Made by a program: the position numbers and the translations under genes. 9,866 nucleotides of DNA, taken from positions 18,876-28,741 of the forward strand of contig DIQC01000022.1 in NCBI GenBank assembly GCA_002426495.1, in the 5' to 3' direction. Under the pieces are notes generated by a model. That model was not told the origin of the DNA. It made no database searches and saw nothing but the letters and a program-made list of their open reading frames with translations. Shown here piece after piece: positions 1 through 6,924 of this stretch. Within the stretch, counting starts at the first letter, position 1. Every line of letters starts with the position of its first letter. This stretch comes from Thermacetogenium sp. UBA5472. GTDB taxonomy: Bacteria; Bacillota; DSM-12270; Thermacetogeniales; Thermacetogeniaceae.

Positions 1-25
1 GCGATGGGTCCAGGTACAAAGTCCC
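1..25 (+). repeat. Left edge copy of a 25-bp inverted repeat flanking the window
   Basis: GATGGGTC and GGTACAAAGTCC here match the reverse complement of 9842-9866 at 21 of 25 positions. On the plus strand the stretch is in an open frame from 1 to 105 that reads AMGPGTKS at its beginning and then runs through module A1, so it may be the tail of a gene outside the window. Confidence 0.5.
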
Positions 26-158
26 GCCTCTGGTGCCTGGCTGAAATAGAGGTCAGAAACCAGATGTCAGATGTCGGAAAAAGGCACCTTTTCGCAAATC
101 AATAATTGTATGTCTGGCATCGTTTATTGCCCCAGCTTGGTAGACGGTGCCTGGCACC
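1..158. repeat. Repeat-bearing stretch downstream of glpC, modules A1 and P
   Basis: Module A1 (31-88) starts TGGTGCCTGGCT and ends GGCACC, with intact complementary ends GGTGCC/GGCACC. A perfect GGTGCCTGGCACC palindrome lies at 146-158. From 159 to the glpC stop no module is seen, so glpC is the only transcription-unit end in the window not overlapped by module E. I see no T-tailed terminator after glpC. Confidence 0.75.
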
Positions 159-255
159 ATTCATGCAGTTTATTCATTCATTTATGCATTCACAGACTGC
201 ACACCGTATCCACCATTAACTGCCCCTGTCCGCTCAATCCGGTGACAGAGCCTGC

Positions 256-1467
256 TTATTTCTGGCAGGCATTGTTAAGCAGTTGAACCGGATGCACTGT
301 CTGCACACCTGATGCAAAGCTGAGACGGTCCTTACAGGAGCCGCAGGGGGTTATGATAATATCAGGTTCTATGGATGCAATTCGCCACACCAGTGAACTG
401 CCGATCGCCCTGGATACTCCCTGTTTCTCTGCCTTGAATCCATAGGTGCCTGACTGCCCGCAGCAGTCATCTACAACATTAAGCTCCAGTCCGGGAACCA
501 ATCTCATCAGCTGCAAGCCAGCCAGGCCTGTCCCTTGAGCCTGGGTGTGACATGGCAGGTGATAAGCTGCCCGCTCTCTGAGCGGATGGACAAGGGCTGC
601 CAGGCAGCTGCTGTACTGCTCCAGATACTCTGAATAGTCGTAGACAGCGCTCGCCAGCTGCCTCGCTTCCTCTGTGCCTAATTCTTCAACATATATCTTC
701 TTCAAGGTCAGGCTGCAGGAGGGACATGTTGTGACAATTTGACTGCCTTGCTCAACATACTCTTTGAAGATCTGGATATTGCGCTGAAAGGCAGTGTGAG
801 CCTTTTCACGATTCCCTGCCGCCAACAGAGGCATCCCACAGCAAATCTGATCTGTAACCAATGCCTTGACCCCCAAAATATCTAAGAGCTGCAGAAAAGC
901 CCTCCCCACCTCTGGTTCCTGATAGTTTACGTGACAGCCTGGAAAGTAGATAACCTTCCCTTCCGCTGCTCCTGCCCACTGTCTCAGAGTTGGCTGCAGC
1001 AGATCTTTCCTGGAGGCAAAGGCTAGCGGCTGTTCCATCTCCAGCCCCAGCATCCCCTTGATCATCTTTTGTACAAGAGAGTTTCTTAAAACTGGGTTCA
1101 TCAACGGAGCTATCGCGGTGCCCATCTGTCCCAAAACCTGTGGAGTGGCAAGCATTTTGTCCCGCAGTAACAGCTTCCTCTGCAGGACATCCCTGTTCTG
1201 GCGAATCAGCTGTGCCACAGGTACCCCGTACGGGCAGGCCAGCTCACAGCGCTGGCAACCGCTGCACATCTCCAATGACCTGAGCAGTTCCCCAGCGGCC
1301 TCGGGGGTGTTCCCTTTTGCCCCCCCAGCACACTTGATTCGTGCCAGATCAGGCCCAAGCAGCTTCGGCCCCGGGTACTGCGGGTTATGAGCTGCCACAG
1401 GACAGACACCCTGGCAGTCGCTGCATTTGATACAGTGGTCCAGTAGTCTATCTAGCTGCTCATTCAT
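256..1467 (-). CDS. glpC: Anaerobic glycerol-3-phosphate dehydrogenase subunit C (iron-sulfur subunit)
   Basis: This is the electron-transfer subunit of the GlpABC complex, which takes electrons from the GlpA/GlpB flavoproteins and delivers them to the membrane quinone pool. Numbered from the chosen start, a first 4Fe-4S motif uses Cys12, 15, 18 and 22 (CIKCSDCQGVCP) and a second uses Cys68, 71, 74 and 78 (CSGCQRCELACP). Two CCG-type cysteine-rich modules follow, with Cys178 and the 209/210 pair plus CPSC near 248-251, then Cys306, the 335/336 pair and CGSC near 375-378. An upstream ATG at 1530 would give 424 residues and a 71-bp overlap with glpB. The ATG at 1467 gives 403 residues, close to the roughly 396 of E. 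coli GlpC, and has a good ribosome binding site. It overlaps the glpB TGA by 8 bp, which points to translational coupling. It is the last gene of the operon and its end is not touched by the intergenic repeats. Confidence 0.93.
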   Translation of the reverse strand: MNEQLDRLLDHCIKCSDCQGVCPVAAHNPQYPGPKLLGPDLARIKCAGGAKGNTPEAAGELLRSLEMCSGCQRCELACPYGVPVAQLIRQNRDVLQRKLLLRDKMLATPQVLGQMGTAIAPLMNPVLRNSLVQKMIKGMLGLEMEQPLAFASRKDLLQPTLRQWAGAAEGKVIYFPGCHVNYQEPEVGRAFLQLLDILGVKALVTDQICCGMPLLAAGNREKAHTAFQRNIQIFKEYVEQGSQIVTTCPSCSLTLKKIYVEELGTEEARQLASAVYDYSEYLEQYSSCLAALVHPLRERAAYHLPCHTQAQGTGLAGLQLMRLVPGLELNVVDDCCGQSGTYGFKAEKQGVSRAIGSSLVWRIASIEPDIIITPCGSCKDRLSFASGVQTVHPVQLLNNACQK

Positions 1468-2938
1468 TATTGCCCAACCTCCCTGCTTCCAACGCTGCTT
1501 TATATCCGGTGGAAACTGCCACCCCGGCACCGCTGCCCTCTATAAATGGATCATAACCCGCTAAAATCCTTCCGGCGCAGAAGACATTCTCCAGCAAAAC
1601 ACTGCCATCTTCGTCTACTGGCAGCAGCTGCTGATTCACTCGCACACCGGCCTGGGAAATGGATATCTGATGCCGGAGGCCGGATGTGGTAAATTGCGGA
1701 GAATCTGCCTTCCGCCGGTTCCCCGGCGTTCCACTTTGCTCTTTGTGAGCATCATCTGCAAGGGCAGCAACCCGGGTAGCGATCAGGTCGGCGGCCCGGG
1801 AAGAGTGAGTGTCCGCAAGGGCTGCGGTCAGATCGGCGATCTTGGCGGAGTGAGGATCCGCCTGGATGTATGCGTCCGCACCAGGATTTGCCACAGGTAA
1901 GCGGAATACCACTTCTCGAGCACCCTTCCGTTCCGCGAAAATCCCCCCACCTAATACTCCTCCAGTCGCCAGTATAAAATTCTTACCTCTAACACAGCGA
2001 GGCCTTCCCGGGGTACTGGCGATGATACTGCCGCACTGTCGCTCCCGGATATCTGCTGAAACTACCGGAAAACCTTGTAAGAAATCGCATCCCGACTCAC
2101 GCAGCTCTGCTCCGAGAGATCTGGCCAGCCGAATCCCCGGCAGTGAAGGATGAATCGTGGGAACCTCAAAAACCCTTACACCTAAATATTTTTCCAGCCC
2201 CCGCTTGACCACCAGATGCTCATCCAAGCCTAATACAGCAGGAAAGGCCACAGCATCAAACCCCTGCACCATTCCCCTCAATTCCTCTGCGAAATGCTGC
2301 CAGCTTTTCTCCAGCCGCTTCGCTATCTCAACACTGTTAGCTGATAATCCCTTGTGCCTTCGGCTTGAAGTGCCTGCCCGCTTAACACGCTCATTCCGCT
2401 CACCTGGCATCTGGAGACAGCTCAAATCGACCTCTGCTGCATCCCATCCCTGATAGCCCCTTTTGTGCATCCCCTCTACCAGCAGCTCAGCGGAAAAGTC
2501 AGGATAACCCTTCAGCCCCACCACTAGCACACGGGATTTAACGTCTGCAGCAGCTGATTGCCCTGCAAACTGCCCTTCTGGAAGCAGACAGGTAGAGCGC
2601 TCCTCTCCGAAAGCTGTCGGTATGCGGAAATTGGTGAAGCCCTCCTGATTATGATAAGGGCAGGATTCTTTCATTCGCTCAATAAAAAAAGATAATGCCT
2701 CTTGGATTTCCTCTTGACTCAGCAGGGCGTAGGGATGTGCCGGGTTTTGGGAAACCAATTCTTCCAAGGCGGGCCAAGGGTTTCTATCATCTCCATAAAG
2801 GTCAATACAGCCGCTCATCACCTGCATGGTGCTGGCGCCATGGCTCACCACAATCGTCTTCTTCCCCATCTCTATAGCTTTGAGAGCCGCAGTCATTCCT
2901 GCCAAACCTGCTCCAATAATTACAACATCATAGATCAT
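1460..2938 (-). CDS. glpB: Anaerobic glycerol-3-phosphate dehydrogenase subunit B
   Basis: This is the second flavoprotein subunit of GlpABC, acting with GlpA in oxidation of glycerol-3-phosphate to dihydroxyacetone phosphate. The N-terminus VVIIGAGLAGMTAAL (residues 5-19) is a Rossmann FAD-binding motif, followed by SHGASTMQVMSGCIDL (32-47), typical of GlpB. FILATGGVLGGG lies near 321-332, and the C-terminal FAD-contact block CAGRILAGYDPFIEGSGAGV lies at 454-473. At 492 residues it is longer than E. coli GlpB (about 419). Much of the surplus is an Ala/Asp-rich hydrophilic stretch at about 355-415, plus a basic stretch near 184-200. The start ATG overlaps the glpA TGA in an ATGA (2935-2938), so translation is probably coupled. 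The product is confident; the role of the insertions is unknown. Confidence 0.93.
   Translation of the reverse strand: MIYDVVIIGAGLAGMTAALKAIEMGKKTIVVSHGASTMQVMSGCIDLYGDDRNPWPALEELVSQNPAHPYALLSQEEIQEALSFFIERMKESCPYHNQEGFTNFRIPTAFGEERSTCLLPEGQFAGQSAAADVKSRVLVVGLKGYPDFSAELLVEGMHKRGYQGWDAAEVDLSCLQMPGERNERVKRAGTSSRRHKGLSANSVEIAKRLEKSWQHFAEELRGMVQGFDAVAFPAVLGLDEHLVVKRGLEKYLGVRVFEVPTIHPSLPGIRLARSLGAELRESGCDFLQGFPVVSADIRERQCGSIIASTPGRPRCVRGKNFILATGGVLGGGIFAERKGAREVVFRLPVANPGADAYIQADPHSAKIADLTAALADTHSSRAADLIATRVAALADDAHKEQSGTPGNRRKADSPQFTTSGLRHQISISQAGVRVNQQLLPVDEDGSVLLENVFCAGRILAGYDPFIEGSGAGVAVSTGYKAALEAGRLGNNE
1477..1484 (-). promoter_or_regulatory. Ribosome binding site of glpC
   Basis: On the minus strand this reads AGGGAGGT and ends about 9-10 nt before the ATG at 1467. 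It lies inside the 3' end of glpB and decides the glpC start in favour of 1467 over 1530. Confidence 0.7.
1745..1863 (-). repeat. Degenerate in-frame tandem repeat inside glpB
   Basis: On the plus strand, blocks beginning GTGAG recur at 1745, 1805 and 1850. Each contains a variant of tccGCAAGGGC followed by GATCaGgTCGGCGg. The spacings are 60 and 45 bp, both multiples of three, and the third copy is partial. They encode the similar peptides AKIADLTAALADTHSS and RAADLIATRVAALADDAH. This looks like an in-frame duplication in a surface loop just before the conserved C-terminal FAD block. Confidence 0.55.
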
Positions 2939-4668
2939 TGCTGCTGCCCCTCCTGTTTGCTGTCCTCTGATCCTGATCCTGGTTTGTTTCCGTGTAATGC
3001 TTTGGACAGACCACCGCTGCCCCCTTGACTGCAGTCCTTTGATCCTGGCTCATATCCGTGCGACTCCCTGGGCAGGCCACTGGTGAACTCCTGTTTGCTG
3101 CCTCTCAGCTGCAGATTCTGCAGAGCAATTCCTCTGGCCAGTTCCAACTGCCTGGCCTGGTCGCCTGACAACACCTGCTCTATCCCCTGCCAGCGGTCGG
3201 TGAGATTCCTCTTGATGAACTCCTGGAACTCTTCATAGGAGATCAGCTTCTCCTGATAGAGCAGCAGGGCGGCTCGGTAAATGCAGGTTGTTCCTTGACA
3301 GGGTCCGTGGCCAAGGCGGGTGCTGCGCAGGAAAGCCCCCGGTGTAAACCGATTCAGCCGGCGGGCAGCCTGAAGGATAGCATCCTTATCCAGCAGTTCA
3401 CATTCACAGATCAAAGTGCCACCATCTGAATTTCCCCGGTCCGAAGATATCCCATCTGCATGGCTTCCCTCTGAAGAACCCCCCTTATCCTGCGGGGGTG
3501 AGGCCTCTGTCAGTGCAGGTAAACAGACATCTTTCGTGGAGCAAGGTGTAGACACTCCCAGACTGGCAGCAGTAAGATCCGCCACCCGCTCTGCCATCAA
3601 ACGGTAAATTGTCAACTTCCCACCCACAACAGAATAAAACCCGCTGAGGCCATGCTCTTTTTCATGATCAATGACAGCAAAGCCACGAGATGCCCTCCTC
3701 CCAGCACCCTGGCCAGGATTATAAAGAGGGCGCACCCCAGCAAAGGCCCGCAAAAGCCTGCGGTTGGCCAGGGCTGGGACCAGTTCTTCTCCTAGATCAA
3801 GGAGTGATTCCACTTCCCCACCTATGGGTTTAGGTTTCTCCGGGCTGGGGACTGGCAGATCGGTTGTGCCCAACAGAGAAACGGTTTTAGCTGGAACCAG
3901 TATATCCCCATCCCCTGGCAGGCGCAGACGGTTAAGTACATGATTGCTCAACCGCTGGGAATAGACAAGAAGTGTCCCCTTCCCATAGGCCATCTCCAAA
4001 TTAACCCCAGCTGTGGCTGCTACCAGTCCTCCCCAGGGGCCTGCGGCATTGATCACCACTTCTGCCTCTATCGAATAAAGCTCTCCACTTTCTATATCTT
4101 TTACCAAGGCACCACGAACCTGCTGCCCCTCAACAATCAGTCTCTCTACTTTAGTGCTGGTAAGAACTTTGGCGCCCCGTTCTATCGCACCCTGCACATT
4201 GATCATCACCAGATCAAAGGGATCAATGCTTGCGTCAGGGACCTCAAAAACCCTTCTGGCAGCCTTGCTAAGTAGGGGCTCTTGGCGACGGGCATCAGAT
4301 AAATCCAGCTCTTCAAAGGGCAGACCGGCATTTTCTGCGGCATTTGTCCATTTATCGACATAATCCGGGTCATCGCCCTCTAAATGAATAAAAAAGCCGC
4401 CCGTCTCCTCTACAGCTGCAGCCGCAACCCGGCGCAGGATCTGGTTCTCCTGGTAGCACTCCAGGGCAACATCAGCATCCCGAACCACATAGCGCCCTCC
4501 ACTGTGGAGCAGTCCATGGCAGCGTCCTGAGGTTCCAGAAGACAATTCTCTCTGCTCCACAAGCACAGCATCGATGCCCCGCAGAGAAAGATCCCACAGA
4601 ACACCCGCCCCAGTAGCGCCACCACCGATCACCAAGACACCCGTTTTTATCTTTATATTTACATCCAT
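2935..4668 (-). CDS. glpA: Anaerobic glycerol-3-phosphate dehydrogenase subunit A (FAD catalytic subunit)
   Basis: This is the catalytic FAD subunit that oxidises glycerol-3-phosphate. Numbered from the ATG at 4668 (577 residues), the N-terminus VLVIGGGATGAG holds the FAD motif (Gly15, 17, 20), followed by SSGTSGRCHGLLHSGGRY, typical of the GlpA/GlpD family. VINAAGPWGG lies near 206-215 and VVGGKLTIYRLMAERV near 348-363. A BFD-like iron-sulfur domain follows a Gly/Ser/Asp-rich linker: CEC (Cys421, 423) and GPCQGTTC (Cys457, 462). A GTG at 4707 extends the frame by 13 codons, but those codons fall in repeat module C1, and an AGAAAGG-type site lies about 11 nt before the ATG at 4668. The last 56 residues are a Gly/Ser/Lys/Glu-rich tail beyond the usual end (E. 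coli GlpA is about 542). First gene of glpABC. Confidence 0.94.
   Translation of the reverse strand: MDVNIKIKTGVLVIGGGATGAGVLWDLSLRGIDAVLVEQRELSSGTSGRCHGLLHSGGRYVVRDADVALECYQENQILRRVAAAAVEETGGFFIHLEGDDPDYVDKWTNAAENAGLPFEELDLSDARRQEPLLSKAARRVFEVPDASIDPFDLVMINVQGAIERGAKVLTSTKVERLIVEGQQVRGALVKDIESGELYSIEAEVVINAAGPWGGLVAATAGVNLEMAYGKGTLLVYSQRLSNHVLNRLRLPGDGDILVPAKTVSLLGTTDLPVPSPEKPKPIGGEVESLLDLGEELVPALANRRLLRAFAGVRPLYNPGQGAGRRASRGFAVIDHEKEHGLSGFYSVVGGKLTIYRLMAERVADLTAASLGVSTPCSTKDVCLPALTEASPPQDKGGSSEGSHADGISSDRGNSDGGTLICECELLDKDAILQAARRLNRFTPGAFLRSTRLGHGPCQGTTCIYRAALLLYQEKLISYEEFQEFIKRNLTDRWQGIEQVLSGDQARQLELARGIALQNLQLRGSKQEFTSGLPRESHGYEPGSKDCSQGGSGGLSKALHGNKPGSGSEDSKQEGQQQ
2938..3105 (-). repeat. 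Repetitive, low-complexity 3' extension of glpA
   Basis: This stretch encodes the C-terminal 56 residues of GlpA. Two degenerate copies can be read on the plus strand at about 2947-3015 and 3020-3083. Each has a CTTTGATCCTGG-like core followed by TTCCGTG or ATCCGTG, then GGACAGaCCAC or GGGCAGGCCAC. The corresponding peptides are SGLPRESHGYEPGSKDCSQGG and GGLSKALHGNKPGSGSEDSKQ. A fragment of a third copy (TCCTGTTTGCTG) lies at about 3091-3104. The tail follows the BFD-like domain and shows no conserved motif. Confidence 0.55.
2947..2954 (-). promoter_or_regulatory. Ribosome binding site of glpB
   Basis: On the minus strand this is AGGAGGGG, about 8-10 nt before the glpB ATG at 2938. It lies inside the extra 3' coding tail of glpA, so that tail also carries the translation signal for the next gene. 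Confidence 0.7.
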
Positions 4669-4735
4669 ATATAGAACAACCTTTCTTAGTCCATCACGGA
4701 CCATCACGGGGACGGTTCCGGTGATTGGTCACTAA

Positions 4736-4793
4736 TGGTGCCTGGCTATAATAGAAGTCGGAAGCCAGATATCAGATGTCGGAAAAAGACACC
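4736..4793. repeat. Repeat module A, copy 2
   Basis: This 58-bp unit starts TGGTGCCTGGCT and ends GACACC. It matches the copy at 8424 in about 44 of the first 50 bases. Inside, CTGGCT (4742-4747) is nested against AAGCCAG and the ends GGTGCC/GACACC are nearly complementary, so the unit can fold into a two-step hairpin. Confidence 0.8.
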
Positions 4794-4856
4794 TTGCCAA
4801 GTGTTTTGCCCCGCCAGTCCAGGTGCCTGACACCGTTAACGGCGGTTAACGCCGGT

Positions 4857-4889
4857 GGGAACACAAGGGGACTGTCCCCTTGTGTTCCC
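4857..4889. repeat. Perfect 16-bp inverted repeat with a 1-nt centre
   Basis: The arms are GGGAACACAAGGGGAC and GTCCCCTTGTGTTCCC around a single T. A decayed form with 11-bp arms and a 7-nt centre is at 8253-8281. In both places GTT[A/G]ACGGCGG-type sequence lies just to the left. As RNA or extruded DNA it would be a very stable hairpin, but no U-tract follows on either strand. Confidence 0.9.
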
Positions 4890-4908
4890 GATGTTAGGAA
4901 ACAAAAAC

Positions 4909-4938
4909 AAATTACTCAATTATTCAAGCCTGACCCCA
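4909..4938 (-). repeat. Module E copy 3, overlapping the 3' end of the large membrane-protein gene
   Basis: On the coding strand this reads TGGGGTCAGGCTTGAATAAT and continues TGAGTAATTT. It supplies the C-terminal GVRLE codons and the TAA (4920-4922) of the gene. It differs from the copy at 7464-7493 at one position over 30 nt. Confidence 0.85.
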
Positions 4939-6902
4939 TATACATATAGTAGGTAATCATCATTGCTATAAATTTTCGCTATTTGGGCTTCTTGATCAAG
5001 TTCTTCTATTTTGGGGAAATTCTCCCGGTTATAAAATGTTTCACCGTTAATCTTGTCCTCCAGGAGAACTAAACTCCCCTTATGATTCTTTAGATCATCC
5101 CTCTGCACCCTGATGCCATTCAGAGGAGTCAGGCCATTTTCATAAGTGCTGATCAAAAAAGGATAGCGCTGCATTACCATACAGGCGAAAATATTTCTGT
5201 CTGCAGGGACTACTGCCAGGAACTCGCTGGCCAAATACTGTCCTTCATCCTTATACCAGTAGGGAATCATATCCTCCTCCCCGGGAACGCTCTGAAAAGG
5301 AGTCTTGTTACCTATTATATAGTCAGGTTTTTTGAGAACATTAGTTGATATGAAACAAAAAATCAAAAGAACCGCAGTTGTTTTCATTATAACCCGTAGA
5401 GACCGAATTCTTAATAGATTCGGTATTTTATACAGGAAATAAGCCATAGCGGCAGCCAACAGAATTAATACCGCAACATAGGGCCTCCCCGGATTCAACG
5501 GGCTACTCAACCTGTTGATCAGGCAGAACGCAAGCAGAACAGTATAAGCAGCCAGGAAGAGCAACGGTTTGACATTCTTCTCCTTATTTTTGATAACGAC
5601 AAAAATATAGCAGATATATGGAACTGAAAGCAACGCCCAGATCAGATAGGTCGACATCCCCACAAAATAACTATAAACTTCCACATATCTATTGGCCTGA
5701 GCCTGGGCTAAAGTGAGCATCCCACCCAAATAATGATGCAGTTTTGCAAGAACTCCGGCTAAAGGTTGGCCGGTATAGAACAGGAAGCCTAATGATAAGA
5801 GGATGACCAGCCCAGAGGCGAGGCAAAAACTGCCCGCTGGCCGCCATTTGGTTATTTTCTTGATCAGTATATAAAGAAGTGCAAAGCCGATCAGTGCTGC
5901 GAAACCTAGGACAACAAGCAGAATCGACTTGGTGATGATCGTGCCGAATTCAGGGGATAAGGCCTGCCCGGCGGCATTATAGAGAATACGGGAGAATTGT
6001 GCCACCAGATAGGGTAAGCCTCCACTGACAAATAATAGGTAAAAGGCCAAAAACACAATAAACGCCAGATAAAACACTATCGACAAAGAGTTGAGCACCA
6101 GCCAATCCCCGTCTCTCTTGTATAAAAACCAGATAAAGACAGCACATGCCGCCCCCGTAAAAACGAGGAGAGCATAAAAATTTGCCACAAAAGAGGTCGT
6201 TACTAAGCCTGCCAGGAGGATGGCCACTGCAAAAACCCCTGAACGAGCTGTTTTTCTGTTTAATATCAGCAGCAGGGCTGTGATAAAAAAGAGGATAAGC
6301 ACACCCATTGTTTGGGTGCGAAACTCCTGCCCCAGAACATGAACCATGTTTTCCCAGCCATAAAGCATAGCAGCCAACAGGCCTGTGCGGTGTTCGTGCA
6401 GCCTGTTGACAACCAAGTAAACGGCAATGATGATCAAAATATTCAGAAATGGGGGAATGACAGCAGCAAGTGTAACAATATCTAAACTGCAGGCCAAAGA
6501 TATTAAGCGAAATAATACATACAAACCCACAAAATTGAGCGAAATCTGTTGAACATTGTCAAATATTATCTTGTCTGCATCATCAAACAGCGTCCAATAG
6601 GCGAAAATATGGCGGTGGGGATCAGTAAACCCCACAGGTACGCCAGCCTGCAAGTAATAGATGTACTGCAGGGCAAAGAGAGGAATGAGCAGCAGTGCCA
6701 ACGACTGCCCCCTGCTCAGCGAACACTTTTCACAAAAGATATAGAATAATGTCGGAGCAGTCATGAGCAGGATGCTGAACAACAGTTGCCAGGGTACCCA
6801 ACTTAAGCCCCTGGCATTGGCTAAAAAGAGCAATGTCCCCAGAAGGGTTAAGAGCAGACTCACTGAGTAATAATTGGAGCTAAATTTTATCAGCTGCTTC
6901 AT
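4920..6902 (-). CDS. Large polytopic membrane protein, possible GT-C-type glycosyltransferase
   Basis: The protein consists of many hydrophobic segments, roughly a dozen or more, covering about the first 80 percent. A soluble C-terminal part of about 135 residues follows (from KKPDYIIGNKTPF to the end). After the second hydrophobic pair comes a polar loop, GVPVGFTDPHRHIFAYW, with an Asp-Pro-His-Arg-His cluster. GT-C glycosyltransferases keep their catalytic acid in an early external loop like this one, so a lipid-linked sugar transferase is a reasonable guess, but I recognise no exact family. The ATG at 6950 overlaps the upstream gene by 26 bp and lacks a clear ribosome site. ATG 6902 and a TTG at 6908, which sits 9 nt after a GGAG, are alternatives; 6902 is given. 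It is probably co-transcribed with the bPH_4-like gene. The last residues YGVRLE and the stop come from repeat module E. Confidence 0.8.
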   Translation of the reverse strand: MKQLIKFSSNYYSVSLLLTLLGTLLFLANARGLSWVPWQLLFSILLMTAPTLFYIFCEKCSLSRGQSLALLLIPLFALQYIYYLQAGVPVGFTDPHRHIFAYWTLFDDADKIIFDNVQQISLNFVGLYVLFRLISLACSLDIVTLAAVIPPFLNILIIIAVYLVVNRLHEHRTGLLAAMLYGWENMVHVLGQEFRTQTMGVLILFFITALLLILNRKTARSGVFAVAILLAGLVTTSFVANFYALLVFTGAACAVFIWFLYKRDGDWLVLNSLSIVFYLAFIVFLAFYLLFVSGGLPYLVAQFSRILYNAAGQALSPEFGTIITKSILLVVLGFAALIGFALLYILIKKITKWRPAGSFCLASGLVILLSLGFLFYTGQPLAGVLAKLHHYLGGMLTLAQAQANRYVEVYSYFVGMSTYLIWALLSVPYICYIFVVIKNKEKNVKPLLFLAAYTVLLAFCLINRLSSPLNPGRPYVAVLILLAAAMAYFLYKIPNLLRIRSLRVIMKTTAVLLIFCFISTNVLKKPDYIIGNKTPFQSVPGEEDMIPYWYKDEGQYLASEFLAVVPADRNIFACMVMQRYPFLISTYENGLTPLNGIRVQRDDLKNHKGSLVLLEDKINGETFYNRENFPKIEELDQEAQIAKIYSNDDYLLYVYGVRLE

Positions 6903-6924
6903 TCGCAAGATGAACAACTCCGTT

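Larger units (their letters stand above)
4699..4938 (-). repeat. Composite intergenic repeat, modules C1-A2-P-B1-E3, before glpA
   Basis: Read on the plus strand, the modules are C1 (4699-4730, arms GACCATCAC and GTGATTGGTC around GGGGACGGTTCC), A2 (4736-4793), a GGTGCCTGACACC palindrome (4822-4834), B1 with two GTTAAC sites and a perfect palindrome (4835-4889), and E3 (4909-4938). The element fills essentially the whole gap between the glpA start and the large membrane-protein gene and reaches into the latter's 3' end. No T-rich tract follows the hairpins on the minus strand, so an intrinsic terminator is not evident, though the hairpins could still shape the mRNA ends. Confidence 0.8.

Noticed and set aside
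250..270. GCCTGC...GCAGGC hairpin at the glpC stop as an intrinsic terminator
   Set aside because: The stem is only 6 bp, overlaps the stop codon and is not followed by a T-rich stretch on the minus strand.
71..286. Plus-strand open frame of 71 codons at the left edge
   Set aside because: It begins inside module A1, crosses the palindrome and ends opposite the 3' end of glpC. The composition is not protein-like and there is no ribosome site.
1468..1530. Longer glpC start giving a 21-residue N-terminal extension
   Set aside because: It would lie wholly in glpB coding sequence with a 71-bp overlap, and the ATG at 1467 has a strong AGGGAGG site and the expected length.
2157..2453. Plus-strand open frames opposite glpB and glpA (for example 98 and 95 codons)
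   Set aside because: They are antisense shadows of clearly recognised genes and have no family features.
4741..4800. Promoter with TATTAT-like -10 in module A2 for glpA
   Set aside because: No reasonable -35 at the right spacing, and the -10-like bases are one of the few variable positions among A copies.
4822..4889. Gap repeats as integron attC sites (a palindromic site after each gene, GTTAAC motifs)
   Set aside because: The one-orientation, one-site-per-gap layout resembles a cassette array, but there are no paired core sites of the attC form at both ends of the elements, no integrase, and the multi-gene glp operon is not a typical cassette.
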